A stretch of 14,715 nt of DNA from Chromatiales bacterium (lineage in GTDB: Bacteria > Pseudomonadota > Gammaproteobacteria > Chromatiales > Chromatiaceae), in NCBI GenBank assembly GCA_024762485.1, contig JANTHH010000047.1:1-14715 (forward strand). Direction: 5' to 3'. Positions 1 to 7,928 of the stretch are shown piece after piece. Below the pieces are notes generated by a model. That model was given only the letters and a program-made list of their open reading frames with translations, was not told the DNA's origin and did not search any database. A program made the translations under genes and the position numbers. Every line of letters begins with the position of its first letter. Position 1 is the stretch's first letter.

Positions 1-632
1 TCGAGCCCCACCCGGGCCGCCGGCTGCAGCCTGATCTCGCCCTGGACGGCCACATCGCCCGGCACGCTGCTCAGCGCCAGGCGGGTGTGATCCTTGCGCG
101 GCTCGGCCTGGAGATCCACCCGACCGAAGGAGAGCGCCTCATCGCCCACCTTCACCCCCGCCTGCTGCCAGTGTGCCTTTCCCTGCAATGCCGGAAAGCC
201 GGTATCCAGATCGACCCGTGCCAGGGTCGCGGCGAGGCGCCCCTGCAGGGGAAACGGCGACCAGCCGAGATCGGACACCAGTGCCATGGCGAGATCGGTG
301 TGCAGATCGTGGATGCTCAACTGCCGACCGATCAGGCCATAGCGGGCCTCGCCCCGTGCCGTGCCGTAGGGACCTTCCCAATGCCAGTCGGCGCGCAGCT
401 CACCGAGCAGCAGCGCCCAGGGGCGCACGGACCATTGCAGCCGGCCGAGCGCCCTGCCCTGGTGGCCGAACCGGTCGACCCCGCCATGCCAGACGCTGCC
501 ATGCGGCGCATCCAGCGACCAGCCGGTGGGTGGAGCGATGCGGGCCAGCAGCTGGCTGGCCGGTAGCTGCAGCAGCAGGAAAAGGCCGTAAGCCAGCAGC
601 CCGATGAGGGTCAGTCGCCGTGGTGTGAACAT
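1..632 (-). CDS. gspN: Type II secretion system protein GspN (partial, C-terminus beyond window)
   Basis: Accessory inner-membrane component of the T2SS; its exact role in the family is less clear than that of the core proteins, and many T2SSs lack it. About 210 residues are visible without a stop, and the frame runs off the left edge. It starts at an ATG two bases after the gspM stop. The N-terminus (MFTPRRLTLIGLLAYGLFLL) is a short positive stretch followed by a hydrophobic membrane segment at about residues 7-25. After it comes a Trp-rich periplasmic part, including LDAPHGSVWHGGVD and LQWSVRPWALLLGEL, the pattern expected for GspN. Family members are around 250 residues, so perhaps 40 are missing. 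Being last in the gspC-N order supports the call. No clear Shine-Dalgarno sequence is visible, so it is probably translated by coupling to gspM. Confidence 0.88.
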   Translation of the reverse strand, partial: MFTPRRLTLIGLLAYGLFLLLQLPASQLLARIAPPTGWSLDAPHGSVWHGGVDRFGHQGRALGRLQWSVRPWALLLGELRADWHWEGPYGTARGEARYGLIGRQLSIHDLHTDLAMALVSDLGWSPFPLQGRLAATLARVDLDTGFPALQGKAHWQQAGVKVGDEALSFGRVDLQAEPRKDHTRLALSSVPGDVAVQGEIRLQPAARVGL

Positions 633-634
633 GC

Positions 635-1114
635 TCAGCGGCGACGCTCCAGCAGCAGCCGTGCCTGGATCGTCGGCCCGTCGTCGATGCGCGACAGGGT
701 CAGGCTGCTGGCGGTGATACCAGCCTGCTGCAGACGGCCCAGCCACTGGATGAAATCATCGAAGGCGGCATCCTGCACGGTCACTCGCAGCTTGTCGCGC
801 CCCTCCGGGTTGAGCTGTTTCAGGCGGCCTTTGAGGCCTGTCTGCGCGGCGGCGCGTTCCGCCTCGGAAAGAAGCGAGCGACTGGACGCGCGGCGGGACT
901 GAGGCTGTCTCTGCAGCGCCTTCACCTGCTGCGCCGCCTGCTGCATCCAGGCCAGCGTCTCGCGCTGCACCTCGGCGCGGTGCCGCTGCCTGGCCAGGTC
1001 TTCGTTCAGGGGGCGCCAGAGCAGGCTGTAGCCCAGTGTTGCCAGGATCACCGCCAACGCCACCAGCAGGGCCATGCGCTCGCGCGGCTCCCGTGCCTGC
1101 CACCATTCCATCAT
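635..1114 (-). CDS. gspM: Type II secretion system protein GspM
   Basis: Inner-membrane platform protein that pairs with GspL and helps hold the GspE ATPase at the membrane. It has 159 residues, a normal length for GspM. A short cytoplasmic N-terminus (MMEWWQAREPRERMALL) is followed by one membrane segment at about residues 14-32. Next is a probable coiled coil (about 35-75), then a small periplasmic ferredoxin-like domain ending in LLLERRR. The W-x-x-R-E-P-R-E-R stretch before the membrane segment is typical of GspM. The start overlaps the gspL stop as ATGA, which implies translational coupling. A second in-frame ATG follows immediately, so the start could be one codon later. Confidence 0.93.
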   Translation of the reverse strand: MMEWWQAREPRERMALLVALAVILATLGYSLLWRPLNEDLARQRHRAEVQRETLAWMQQAAQQVKALQRQPQSRRASSRSLLSEAERAAAQTGLKGRLKQLNPEGRDKLRVTVQDAAFDDFIQWLGRLQQAGITASSLTLSRIDDGPTIQARLLLERRR

Positions 1115-2313
1115 GCCCTGCGCTCCCGGATCTTCAGCTGTGCCGTGACACCCGTCGCCGCCTGGTTGACCGACTGGATCTCCGCCTCGCCCACCCCCCG
1201 GGACTCGATGGCCTGCTTGAGCTGATCGAGCTGTTGCAGGTCGCGGCCCTGCACGCGCAGCACCAGCAGCCGGTCACGGTATTCGATGCCCTCCACCTTC
1301 AGCCCGGACTGGGCCGTGAGCGCCGGTGCAATCGCCGACAGGGTGTCGAGGAAACCGCTGCTACCGGCACCACCGGCCTGCAGCGCGCGCAGCTTCTGCC
1401 CCATCTGCACCCGGGCATCCTCGACCCGCCGTGCCTGCGGGAAGGTGTCGCGATAGACCTGCTCGATGGCCTGGGCGAGCTCACTGTTGAAGTTGCTGAC
1501 CCGGTGCAGCTCGATGCCGCGCTGGAGCAGCAGCAGACCGAAGGCGGCCAGCGCCAGGCCGGCGGCGACCAGCCAGCGCCGGCGCAGTGTCGTGGCGGTG
1601 CCGTCGCCGGCCTCTATCAGGCCGGCGAAATCAATCCGGGGTGCCTGTGCCAGGCCCTCGACAAACCGCCTCAGCAGCGGCTTGACGGCCACCGGCTCGA
1701 TAGCCGGCAGTTCGGTAGCAAGCGTGCCCAGGTCGATGTCGCCCTCGAGCAGCAGCCGTGCCGGACGCTGTTCCCCCGCGGCGCCCAGTGCCGCCTCCAG
1801 CAGCAGCGGCAGGTTCTCCCGCTCGCAGACAAAACCGGCCACCGTCCCCTGGCGGCACAGTACCCGCCCGTCATCCTCACGGAGATACCAGCCATCCTCC
1901 GGCAGCGGCAGCAGAAGCACATCCGGCAGGATACGCGCGGGCTTCAACCCCGCCTGGCGCAGCTGCCCGACGCCGTCCTCGAGCAGTTGCCGGTCGATCA
2001 CTGCCACCCCGGTGCGCTCGGCCAGCGGCACGTGGGCAAACAGCAGTTCGTCCACGTCGCTGGTCAGCTCGTCCTCCAGGGCATAGGGCAGCGCCTGTGC
2101 CAGCTGGCGGCGGCTGCGTGCCGGAATCACCCGTTCGCCGAGCCACACGTCCTCGCCCTGAATGACCCAGGTCAGCCGTCGACCCGCCAGTTCGGCGGCG
2201 GCCTCCGCCAGCGTGCCCTGCCGGGTGTCACCTGCGGGCTCGCCAGCCTTGTCGAGCAGCAACCAGCGGGCCTGTCCGGCCCCGACGGCGCTGTACAGCA
2301 CGGCTTCTTCCAT
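1111..2313 (-). CDS. gspL: Type II secretion system protein GspL
   Basis: Bitopic inner-membrane protein whose cytoplasmic actin-like domain recruits the GspE ATPase and whose periplasmic domain binds GspM. From the chosen start it has 400 residues. The cytoplasmic part (about 1-240) contains the family motif ALPYALEDELTSDVDELLFA near residues 74-93. One membrane segment lies at about 245-264 (WLVAAGLALAAFGLLLL), followed by a coiled-coil stretch and a ferredoxin-like periplasmic domain. I chose the ATG at 2313 because GGTGA sits five bases upstream of it. An in-frame ATG at 2325 would add MVRT and overlap gspK by 7 bases, but lacks a spaced ribosome site. The stop overlaps the gspM start. 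Confidence 0.93.
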   Translation of the reverse strand: MEEAVLYSAVGAGQARWLLLDKAGEPAGDTRQGTLAEAAAELAGRRLTWVIQGEDVWLGERVIPARSRRQLAQALPYALEDELTSDVDELLFAHVPLAERTGVAVIDRQLLEDGVGQLRQAGLKPARILPDVLLLPLPEDGWYLREDDGRVLCRQGTVAGFVCERENLPLLLEAALGAAGEQRPARLLLEGDIDLGTLATELPAIEPVAVKPLLRRFVEGLAQAPRIDFAGLIEAGDGTATTLRRRWLVAAGLALAAFGLLLLQRGIELHRVSNFNSELAQAIEQVYRDTFPQARRVEDARVQMGQKLRALQAGGAGSSGFLDTLSAIAPALTAQSGLKVEGIEYRDRLLVLRVQGRDLQQLDQLKQAIESRGVGEAEIQSVNQAATGVTAQLKIRERRA

Positions 2314-2318
2314 CGTTC

Positions 2319-3266
2319 TCACCATCCCCTGCGGCGGCGTGCGAGCACGGTCACCGTATCCTTGCCATCACGTTTCAGCAGACTGTACTGCACCAGGCGC
2401 TGGTCGCCCATGGCCACTGCCACTTCGAGTTCAAAATATTCACTGCTCACCGTCAGCGCCGAGTCGTCGAAGTCCCCGCCATCGATGGCCGCGGCGATCA
2501 CCGGCAGTCCGGTGAAGGCATCCAGCGTCTTGAAGGGCGTCTTGTCACGGGCGGCGATGACCGCCTCGGCCTCGGCGCTGCTCAGGCCCAGCGCCTGCAG
2601 CATCTCGCCGGGCGCGGTATTGACGTTGAGCTGGGTCTTGTCCGGCAGCACGGTGACCTGCGGCAACAGGGTAGCGTAGATCTCGCTGCTGACGCCGCGC
2701 AGCAGATGCAGTTCGCTGACATCGGCAAAGGGGCGGTTGGCCGCACGATAGGGCTCGGGCAGACGCGAGTAGAAATCGTCCTCGGCACCACCACCGGGCT
2801 GCACCTCGCTGTCCGCATCGATCCAGTCGACAGCGGCCAGACGCAACCCGTCCGGCAGGTCGAGATCCTTCAGCAGGCGCTCAAAACGCTCGTTCCACAG
2901 CGTGTCCGGTTGCTGACCGGCCTGCAGGTTGTTGAGATTGAAGCGGCCCTGCAGTCCGCGCAGGCGGCCACTGATGGTGCCGCCGGGGATCGGCGTGGGC
3001 GGCAGCCCCTGGTTCCAGAACTCGTCCAGGCTGTCGTGCGAGCTGTCGGCAGCATCCTTGAGCAGCAGCCGGCGGGCCCAGACCTCTCCGCCGAGGGCGT
3101 ACTCGAAGGCCTGGTCACCGTGCAGCAGATTGCCGCCGCGGTGCACCTGCAACTGCTGCTGACGCACCAGCTCGGTGGCCAGCAGGGTGGCGAGGGCGAC
3201 GATGACCATCACCATCAGCAGGGCGATGCCCCCCTGGCGGCGGTGTGAGGCCGGGGCGCCGTTCAC
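2319..3266 (-). CDS. gspK: Type II secretion system minor pseudopilin GspK
   Basis: Largest minor pseudopilin; in the family it caps the pseudopilus tip as a complex with GspI and GspJ. It has 315 residues from a GTG start whose bases overlap the gspJ stop (GTGA). A longer open frame upstream is only the shadow of gspJ. The leader (VNGAPASHRRQGG) ends at Gly13 and is followed by the hydrophobic helix IALLMVMVIVALATLLATEL. Position 5 of the mature protein is Met and not Glu, as expected for GspK, which lacks the otherwise conserved Glu5. Downstream are family signatures: LQGRFNLNNL, AAVDWIDAD, GGAEDDFYSRL, PYRAANRPF and LNVNTAPGEMLQALG. The C-terminus ends ARRRRGW. Confidence 0.93.
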   Translation of the reverse strand: MNGAPASHRRQGGIALLMVMVIVALATLLATELVRQQQLQVHRGGNLLHGDQAFEYALGGEVWARRLLLKDAADSSHDSLDEFWNQGLPPTPIPGGTISGRLRGLQGRFNLNNLQAGQQPDTLWNERFERLLKDLDLPDGLRLAAVDWIDADSEVQPGGGAEDDFYSRLPEPYRAANRPFADVSELHLLRGVSSEIYATLLPQVTVLPDKTQLNVNTAPGEMLQALGLSSAEAEAVIAARDKTPFKTLDAFTGLPVIAAAIDGGDFDDSALTVSSEYFELEVAVAMGDQRLVQYSLLKRDGKDTVTVLARRRRGW

Positions 3267-3868
3267 GGCTGCACCACCAGGACCCGGCGCAGCGTCCCCC
3301 AGGCGGGATGCTCCAGGATCACCTCCACCGCCGCCGGCAGTGGTGCGGTCTGGCCGGGCGCCGGCCAGTCCGGGTGCCAGTCGCCGACACGATCGAGAAA
3401 CCGCAGCTGCCAGCGGCCGACCTGGTCCATCAGCAGCATCTCGTTGGCCCGGGTGCCCTGCACCCGGTCGAGCTGCCGCCAGCGCACGCGCCACAACGTC
3501 TCGCCGCGCAGCTGGTACTCGATTCGCTCCAGTCGGCTGCGTGGCATGTCCAGCAACTCGATGTCCTCGCCGAGACGGGTGAAGGCGAGCTGGACGCCGT
3601 TGCCGCTCACCACCATGGCCGCCTCCTCGCCACCGAGCTGATCGCGCACCGGGCGGTCGATCGCCTGGGCAAGATCGCGCTGCATCAGCTGCAGCGCAAG
3701 CTGGACATCGGACAGCTGACCGGCATGTTCCTCCAGCCCCCGTTTGCTGCTGATGAGGGTCGCCAGGCTGCCGTAGGCAATGGCGGCAATGACCCCGAAG
3801 ATGGCCACCGCCACCAGCACCTCGAGCAAGGTGAAGCCACGGGCAGCTTGAGCATGATCAGCGTGCAC
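3263..3868 (-). CDS. gspJ: Type II secretion system minor pseudopilin GspJ
   Basis: Minor pseudopilin of the tip complex with GspI and GspK. The prepilin motif is AARG|FTLLEVLVAVAIFGV, with Gly before the cleavage site and Glu at mature position 5, followed by a hydrophobic helix. The start is inferred to be the GTG at 3868. It gives an 11-residue leader (VHADHAQAARG) and a 201-residue protein, normal for GspJ. An ATG just downstream (3856) is out of frame, and frames further upstream read through the end of gspI. The gene overlaps the end of gspI by 11 bases, and its stop overlaps the gspK start. The rest is the usual beta-rich domain, with QLMQRDLAQAIDRPVRD near residues 53-70 and a C-terminus ending RRVLVVQP. 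Confidence 0.92.
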   Translation of the reverse strand: MHADHAQAARGFTLLEVLVAVAIFGVIAAIAYGSLATLISSKRGLEEHAGQLSDVQLALQLMQRDLAQAIDRPVRDQLGGEEAAMVVSGNGVQLAFTRLGEDIELLDMPRSRLERIEYQLRGETLWRVRWRQLDRVQGTRANEMLLMDQVGRWQLRFLDRVGDWHPDWPAPGQTAPLPAAVEVILEHPAWGTLRRVLVVQP

Positions 3869-4241
3869 TGGGAAAGAACCCCGTGAGGACCGCCAGGCTG
3901 GGCTCGTCACCCTGCCCCACCACGAACTCCACCTGCACCACCTGCCGGTCCGGCGTCGGCTTGACGCTGCGTCGCCATGTCCACTCGATGCCGGCAAGGG
4001 TTTCCGTGCCCTGTTTGCGGCCCGTCGGCAGGTGGGCGCGGGTCGCCTGCAGTTCCGCCATCCGGTTCATCGCCACCCAGTGGGCCAGGGTCTTGCGCTC
4101 CAGGTAGCCGGCGTTGTGGCTCGCCTGGGCCGCCAGTTGCACCAGGGAAGCCAGCACCACGCTGACGATGGCCAGCGCCACCAGGATCTCCAGCAGGGTG
4201 AAGCCCCTGCAGTGCAGCCGCAGTCTAGCGCTGCGCATCAT
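3858..4241 (-). CDS. gspI: Type II secretion system minor pseudopilin GspI
   Basis: Minor pseudopilin thought to nucleate the GspI-J-K tip complex. It has 127 residues from the ATG at 4241; a second ATG follows immediately at 4238. The leader (MMRSARLRLHCRG) precedes FTLLEILVALAIVSVVLASL, with Gly at -1 and Glu at +5. Typical GspI features follow: a YLERKTLAHWVAMNRMAELQ segment and a short beta domain containing WTWRRSVKPTPDRQVVQVEF. The gene overlaps the end of gspH by 17 bases and the start of gspJ by 11 bases, so translation is probably coupled on both sides. An in-frame start further upstream, inside gspH, would make an implausibly long leader. Confidence 0.92.
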   Translation of the reverse strand: MMRSARLRLHCRGFTLLEILVALAIVSVVLASLVQLAAQASHNAGYLERKTLAHWVAMNRMAELQATRAHLPTGRKQGTETLAGIEWTWRRSVKPTPDRQVVQVEFVVGQGDEPSLAVLTGFFPSAR

Positions 4242-4719
4242 CGTCCAGACGCCGGCCGAAGGCATCGCGGGCCAGGGTGCGACGTTCACCGTCCGGCGCC
4301 TGCAGCACCAGCTCGAAGGGCCGGGTCTCGCCGCTGGACAGCAGCCAGACCTGTGGCTTCGGTGGTGGCTGGCTCGGCAGCTTCACCGCCAGACCATCGA
4401 TATAGAGGGTGCCGGTGATGCCGGCCGGATAGTCGTGCGCCTGCAGAGGCTTGTCGGTCAGCACGACCCACTGTCCCTGCTCGCCATCCAGTCCGTAGAA
4501 GAGGTAGCCGTCGAGCGTGAAACCCATGCCACGGTGACTCGCCCGCATCATCGCCTCGTCGCGGGCCAGTTCGTAGAGCAGATCGAAGCGTTCGGACTCC
4601 TGCTCGAGTTGTCCGCGCAGGCCGCGGTCGAGCAGCACCACGCCACCGGCAAAGACGATACCGATGATGACCACCACCACCAGCACTTCCACCAGGGTGA
4701 AGCCGCGGTCCCGCCACAT
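4225..4719 (-). CDS. gspH: Type II secretion system minor pseudopilin GspH
   Basis: Minor pseudopilin that links the GspI-J-K tip complex to the GspG shaft. It has 164 residues. A very short leader (MWRDRG) is followed by FTLVEVLVVVVIIGIVFAGG, with the prepilin cleavage Gly and Glu5. The globular part shows family-like stretches such as LARDEAMMRASHRGMGF near residue 50 and GETRPFELVLQAPDG near the C-terminus. The start lies 21 bases after the gspG stop, and AGGGG eight bases upstream of the ATG serves as a ribosome-binding site. This is therefore a possible independent entry point for ribosomes in the minor-pseudopilin block. The stop is a TAG inside the start region of gspI. Confidence 0.93.
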   Translation of the reverse strand: MWRDRGFTLVEVLVVVVIIGIVFAGGVVLLDRGLRGQLEQESERFDLLYELARDEAMMRASHRGMGFTLDGYLFYGLDGEQGQWVVLTDKPLQAHDYPAGITGTLYIDGLAVKLPSQPPPKPQVWLLSSGETRPFELVLQAPDGERRTLARDAFGRRLDDDAQR

Positions 4720-4740
4720 ACCCGGCGCCCCTACGCCCGT

Positions 4741-5184
4741 TTACTGCCAGTTGCCGATGTCATCCTCGCTGGGCACGCCGTCCGGCCCCAGCGAGTAGAT
4801 GTCGATGGTGCCCCGCGCGCCCGGCGAGAGATAGCGATAGGGGTTGCCCCAGGGATCCACGGGAAGCTTTTTCTTGGTCAGGTAGCCGCCCTCGTTCCAG
4901 TTGCGCGGCTCGGGCTGGCCGGCGGGCCTGCTGACCAGCGCCTCCAGGCCCTGCTCCGTGCTCGGGTAGCTGTAGTTGTCGAGTTTGTAGGTGTTGAGCG
5001 CGCTCTCCAGCGCGGCGATGTCGTTCTTCGCCTTGGCGATGCGCGCCTCCTCGGGCTTGTCCATGATGTTGGGCACGATGGCCGCGGCGAGGATGCCGAG
5101 GATGACGATCACCACCAGGATCTCGATCAGGGTGAAACCCCGGCTGGAGGACATGGACACGGGCTTGGACAGTGGGCGATGCAT
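4741..5184 (-). CDS. gspG: Type II secretion system major pseudopilin GspG
   Basis: Major subunit of the periplasmic pseudopilus that pushes substrates through the secretin. It has 147 residues. The leader (MHRPLSKPVSMSSSRG) is cleaved before FTLIEILVVIVILGILAAAI, with Glu5 present. Diagnostic features follow: VPNIMDKPEEARIAKAKNDI, ALNTYKLDNYSYPSTEQGL, the PVDPWGNPYRYLSPG segment and the C-terminal loop IYSLGPDGVPSEDDIGNWQ. That loop matches the calcium-binding loop of GspG proteins, with its Asp residues retained. The ATG at 5184 was chosen because GGAG lies six bases upstream; an ATG ten codons later is less well supported. The gene sits 17 bases after gspF. Confidence 0.97.
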   Translation of the reverse strand: MHRPLSKPVSMSSSRGFTLIEILVVIVILGILAAAIVPNIMDKPEEARIAKAKNDIAALESALNTYKLDNYSYPSTEQGLEALVSRPAGQPEPRNWNEGGYLTKKKLPVDPWGNPYRYLSPGARGTIDIYSLGPDGVPSEDDIGNWQ

Positions 5185-5190
5185 GAAAGA

Positions 5191-5194
5191 CTCC
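5191..5194 (-). promoter_or_regulatory. Ribosome-binding site of gspG
   Basis: GGAG on the minus strand, six bases before the ATG at 5184. It fixes the gspG start in the short gspF-gspG gap. It is one of the stronger sites in the operon, which fits the need for many copies of the major pseudopilin (inference). Confidence 0.6.
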
Positions 5195-5201
5195 GGTTCG
5201 C

Positions 5202-6419
5202 TTACTGGATCAATTGGTTGAGTTCGAAGATGGGCAGCAGGATGGCCAGCACGATGACCAGCACCAGCGCACCCATGATGATGATGAGCAGGGGCTCGAA
5301 CAACGCCAGCGCGGTGGTGATGGCCATGTCCGCCTCGCGCTCCTGCTGTTCGGCGGCGCGTTCGAGCATCTGCTCCAGCTCGCCCGAGGACTCGCCGCTG
5401 GCAATCAGGTAGACGGTCATCGGCGGGAACTGGCCGCTGCGCTCCAGCGCCTTGTGGATCAGGCTGCCCTCGCGCACCCGCTCGGTGGCCTCGCGCACAG
5501 CCTTGCGCATGGGCAGGCTGGAGAGCACACGGCCGGCGATCTCCATGGCATCGAGGATGGGCACACCGCTGCCGGCAAGGATGCTCAGGGTACGGGCGAA
5601 GCGGGCACTGTTGAGGCCGCGGTAGAGGTTGCCGACGAAGGGCAGCCGCATCAGCAGCTGGTGGGCCCGGTAGCGGAACGGCTCCAGACGCAGCAGGCGG
5701 CGCCACACCCAGGTCAGCAGGATGATCGCGCCCAGGGCCCACAGGCCATAGTCCTGCACCGCCTGGCTGACCGCCAGCAGCATGCGGGTCAGCAGCGGCA
5801 GCTGCTGACCCATGTCGACGAAGACCTGCACCACCTGGGGCACCACGTAGCCGAGCAGCCCGGCCAGCACCAGGATGGCCACCAGGGTCAGCATCACCGG
5901 ATAGATCAGTGCAGCGCCCACCTTTTGCTGCATCACCTGGCGCGACTCGGTGTAGTCGGCGAGACGCTCCAGCACCGGGTCGAGGTGGCCTGACTCCTCG
6001 CCCGCTTCCACCGTGGCACGGTAGAGTTCGGAGAACACGTTGGGATACTCGCCCAGCGCCTTGCCCAGGCTGTAACCCTCCACCACCCGCGAGCGCACAC
6101 CCATCACCACCCGCTTCACCGCCGCCTTGCGCGTCTGGCTGGCGATGTTGGCCAATGCCTCCTCCAATGGTGCCCCGGCCCGCAACAGGGTGGCCAGCTG
6201 GCGGGTCAGCAGGGCCAGCTCGCCGGCATCCAGGTGGCCGCGGCGCAGCCGGCCGCCACCCGAACGGCTGCGGCTGGCGGCATCGACCGGCTCGACGTTG
6301 AGCGGGGTCAGGCCGCGCTCGCGCAACTGCTGGCGCACCTGGCGGGGCGAATCACCCTCCAGGACGCCCTTTTCCCGACGGCCCTTGAGATTGAGTGCGG
6401 CGTATTCGAACGCGGGCAT
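5202..6419 (-). CDS. gspF: Type II secretion system inner-membrane protein GspF
   Basis: Polytopic inner-membrane platform protein, homologous to PilC of type IV pili, that couples GspE ATP hydrolysis to pseudopilus assembly. It has 405 residues, the standard length. The N-terminus (MPAFEYAALNLKGRREKGVLE) is classical. Two cytoplasmic GspF domains lie at about 70-190 (LTRQLATLLRAGAPLEEAL) and 270-395 (FARTLSILAGSGVPILDAM). Membrane segments lie at about 170-195, 222-240 and 375-398. The repeated glutamate motifs VEAGEESGHLDPVLERLADY and IASGESSGELEQMLERAA are both intact. It starts 14 bases after gspE, with only a weak ribosome site, and ends with TAA 17 bases before gspG. Confidence 0.97.
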   Translation of the reverse strand: MPAFEYAALNLKGRREKGVLEGDSPRQVRQQLRERGLTPLNVEPVDAASRSRSGGGRLRRGHLDAGELALLTRQLATLLRAGAPLEEALANIASQTRKAAVKRVVMGVRSRVVEGYSLGKALGEYPNVFSELYRATVEAGEESGHLDPVLERLADYTESRQVMQQKVGAALIYPVMLTLVAILVLAGLLGYVVPQVVQVFVDMGQQLPLLTRMLLAVSQAVQDYGLWALGAIILLTWVWRRLLRLEPFRYRAHQLLMRLPFVGNLYRGLNSARFARTLSILAGSGVPILDAMEIAGRVLSSLPMRKAVREATERVREGSLIHKALERSGQFPPMTVYLIASGESSGELEQMLERAAEQQEREADMAITTALALFEPLLIIIMGALVLVIVLAILLPIFELNQLIQ

Positions 6420-6433
6420 GGCCAGGTATCGCC

Positions 6434-7918
6434 CTAATCGGCCCGGGTCACCCGCAACACCTCTTCGAGCGAGGTGTCGCCGGCCAGCACCCGACGCAGG
6501 CCATCCTGGTGGATGCCGGGGGTCACGCGCCGCGCCGCGCGGGTCAGTTCGGCCTCGGCGGCACCGTCGTGGATCAGCTGGCGCAGCTCATCGTCCACCA
6601 ACACCAGTTCGTAGACACCACTGCGGCCCTGGTAGCCGGTGCCGCGGCAGGCCGGACATCCCACGGGGTGTTGCAGGGTGGCACTGTCGACACCGAGCAT
6701 CGCCAATTCACCGGGGGTGGCCGGTGCAGCGCGCTTGCACTCGGGACACAGCAGCCGCACCAGCCGCTGGGCCAGCACCGCGAGCATGGTCGAGGACAGC
6801 AGGAAGGGCTCGACACCCATGTCACGCAGGCGGGTGATGGCGCCCACGGCGGTGTTGGTGTGCAGGGTGGAGAACACCAGGTGACCGGTGAGGCCGGCCT
6901 GAACCGCGATCTCGGCGGTCTCCAGGTCACGGATCTCGCCCACCATCACCACGTCCGGGTCCTGGCGCAGGATGGCGCGCAGACCGCGGGCGAAGCTCAT
7001 GTCCACCTTGCTATTGACCTGGGTCTGGCCGATGCCGTCAATGAAATATTCCACCGGGTCTTCGACCGTGAGGATGTTGCGGCTGCGATCATTGATCTCG
7101 CTCAACGCGGCATACAGCGTGGTGGTCTTGCCCGAGCCGGTGGGACCGGTGACCAGGACGATGCCGTGCGGCTTGTGGATGACCTCGCGAAGCCGTTCAT
7201 GGGTCGCGGGATCGAGGCCGAGGTGGGCGAGATCGAGCCGGCCCGCCTGTTTGTCGAGCAGTCGCAGCACCACCCGCTCGCCGTGGGCCGACGGCAGGGT
7301 CGAGACCCGCACATCGACGCCGCGGCCACCGATACGCAACGAGATGCGCCCGTCCTGGGGCAGGCGTTTCTCGGCAATGTCGAGCCGGGCCATGACCTTG
7401 ATGCGCGACACCAGAAGGGCGCCGAGGTTGCGCGGAGGCTGCAGCACCTCGCGCAGGGTGCCGTCGACCCGCAGGCGGATTTCCAGGTGATCCTGATAGG
7501 GCTCGATGTGGATATCGGAGGCGTTCTCCTTCACTGCCTGGGACAGCACCGCGTTGATCAGGCGGATGATCGGGGCATCGTCCTCGGCCTCCAGCAGATC
7601 CTCCGGCTCGGGCAGTGCATCGGCGATGCTGGCCAGATCCAGGTCGCCCTCCATGTCGGCGATCATCGCTGCGGTGCCCTCGCCGCCCTGCTCGTATTGC
7701 CGGGCCAGCAGGCGGTCGAACTCGGCGTTGCTGACCGGCTCGAGCTGCAGCGGCAGGCGCAGGCGCCGGCGCAGCTCGCTCAGTGCCGCCGGCTGCAGTG
7801 GCTGACGGTGCCAGACCCTGGCACCGTGCTCGTCGATGGCATCGAGCAGCAGGCCAAAGCGTTTGGCGAAGGCATAGGGCAAGCGTTCCTGAGCGGTGGC
7901 GGCCGGATTGTCTGGCAT
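6434..7918 (-). CDS. gspE: Type II secretion system ATPase GspE
   Basis: Cytoplasmic hexameric ATPase that powers the T2SS by way of GspL and GspF. It has 494 residues from the ATG at 7918. The N-terminal domain (about 1-100) is followed by the N2 domain, with NASDIHIEP at 132-140. Walker A (GPTGSGKT) is at 258-265, the Asp box ILTVEDPVEY at 282-291, Walker B (DPDVVMVGEIRD) at 320-331 and the His box FSTLHTNT at 349-356. Two CxxC pairs at 391/394 and 421/424 form the zinc-binding element typical of GspE and absent from many relatives. All catalytic motifs are intact. The start is 10 bases after the gspD stop. An upstream in-frame ATG at 7951 would add 11 residues and overlap gspD; I cannot exclude it. 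Confidence 0.96.
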   Translation of the reverse strand: MPDNPAATAQERLPYAFAKRFGLLLDAIDEHGARVWHRQPLQPAALSELRRRLRLPLQLEPVSNAEFDRLLARQYEQGGEGTAAMIADMEGDLDLASIADALPEPEDLLEAEDDAPIIRLINAVLSQAVKENASDIHIEPYQDHLEIRLRVDGTLREVLQPPRNLGALLVSRIKVMARLDIAEKRLPQDGRISLRIGGRGVDVRVSTLPSAHGERVVLRLLDKQAGRLDLAHLGLDPATHERLREVIHKPHGIVLVTGPTGSGKTTTLYAALSEINDRSRNILTVEDPVEYFIDGIGQTQVNSKVDMSFARGLRAILRQDPDVVMVGEIRDLETAEIAVQAGLTGHLVFSTLHTNTAVGAITRLRDMGVEPFLLSSTMLAVLAQRLVRLLCPECKRAAPATPGELAMLGVDSATLQHPVGCPACRGTGYQGRSGVYELVLVDDELRQLIHDGAAEAELTRAARRVTPGIHQDGLRRVLAGDTSLEEVLRVTRAD

Positions 7919-7928
7919 GGCGCTCAAC

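Noticed and set aside
1036..2679. Plus-strand open frame opposite gspM, gspL and gspK
   Set aside because: Crosses three well-supported genes on the other strand; a high-GC artefact.
3267..3494. N-terminal extension of the gspK frame
   Set aside because: It lies wholly inside gspJ and would place the prepilin motif some 90 residues in; the GTG at 3266 gives a normal leader.
4114..5412. Plus-strand open frame with DDDHHHQ-like runs opposite gspG and gspH
   Set aside because: The repeated Asp/His runs are the complement of the Val/Ile-rich prepilin helices and are not a metal-binding protein.
5185..5742. N-terminal extension of the gspG frame into gspF
   Set aside because: The extension is an out-of-frame reading of gspF; the ATG at 5184 has a good ribosome site and gives a normal prepilin leader.
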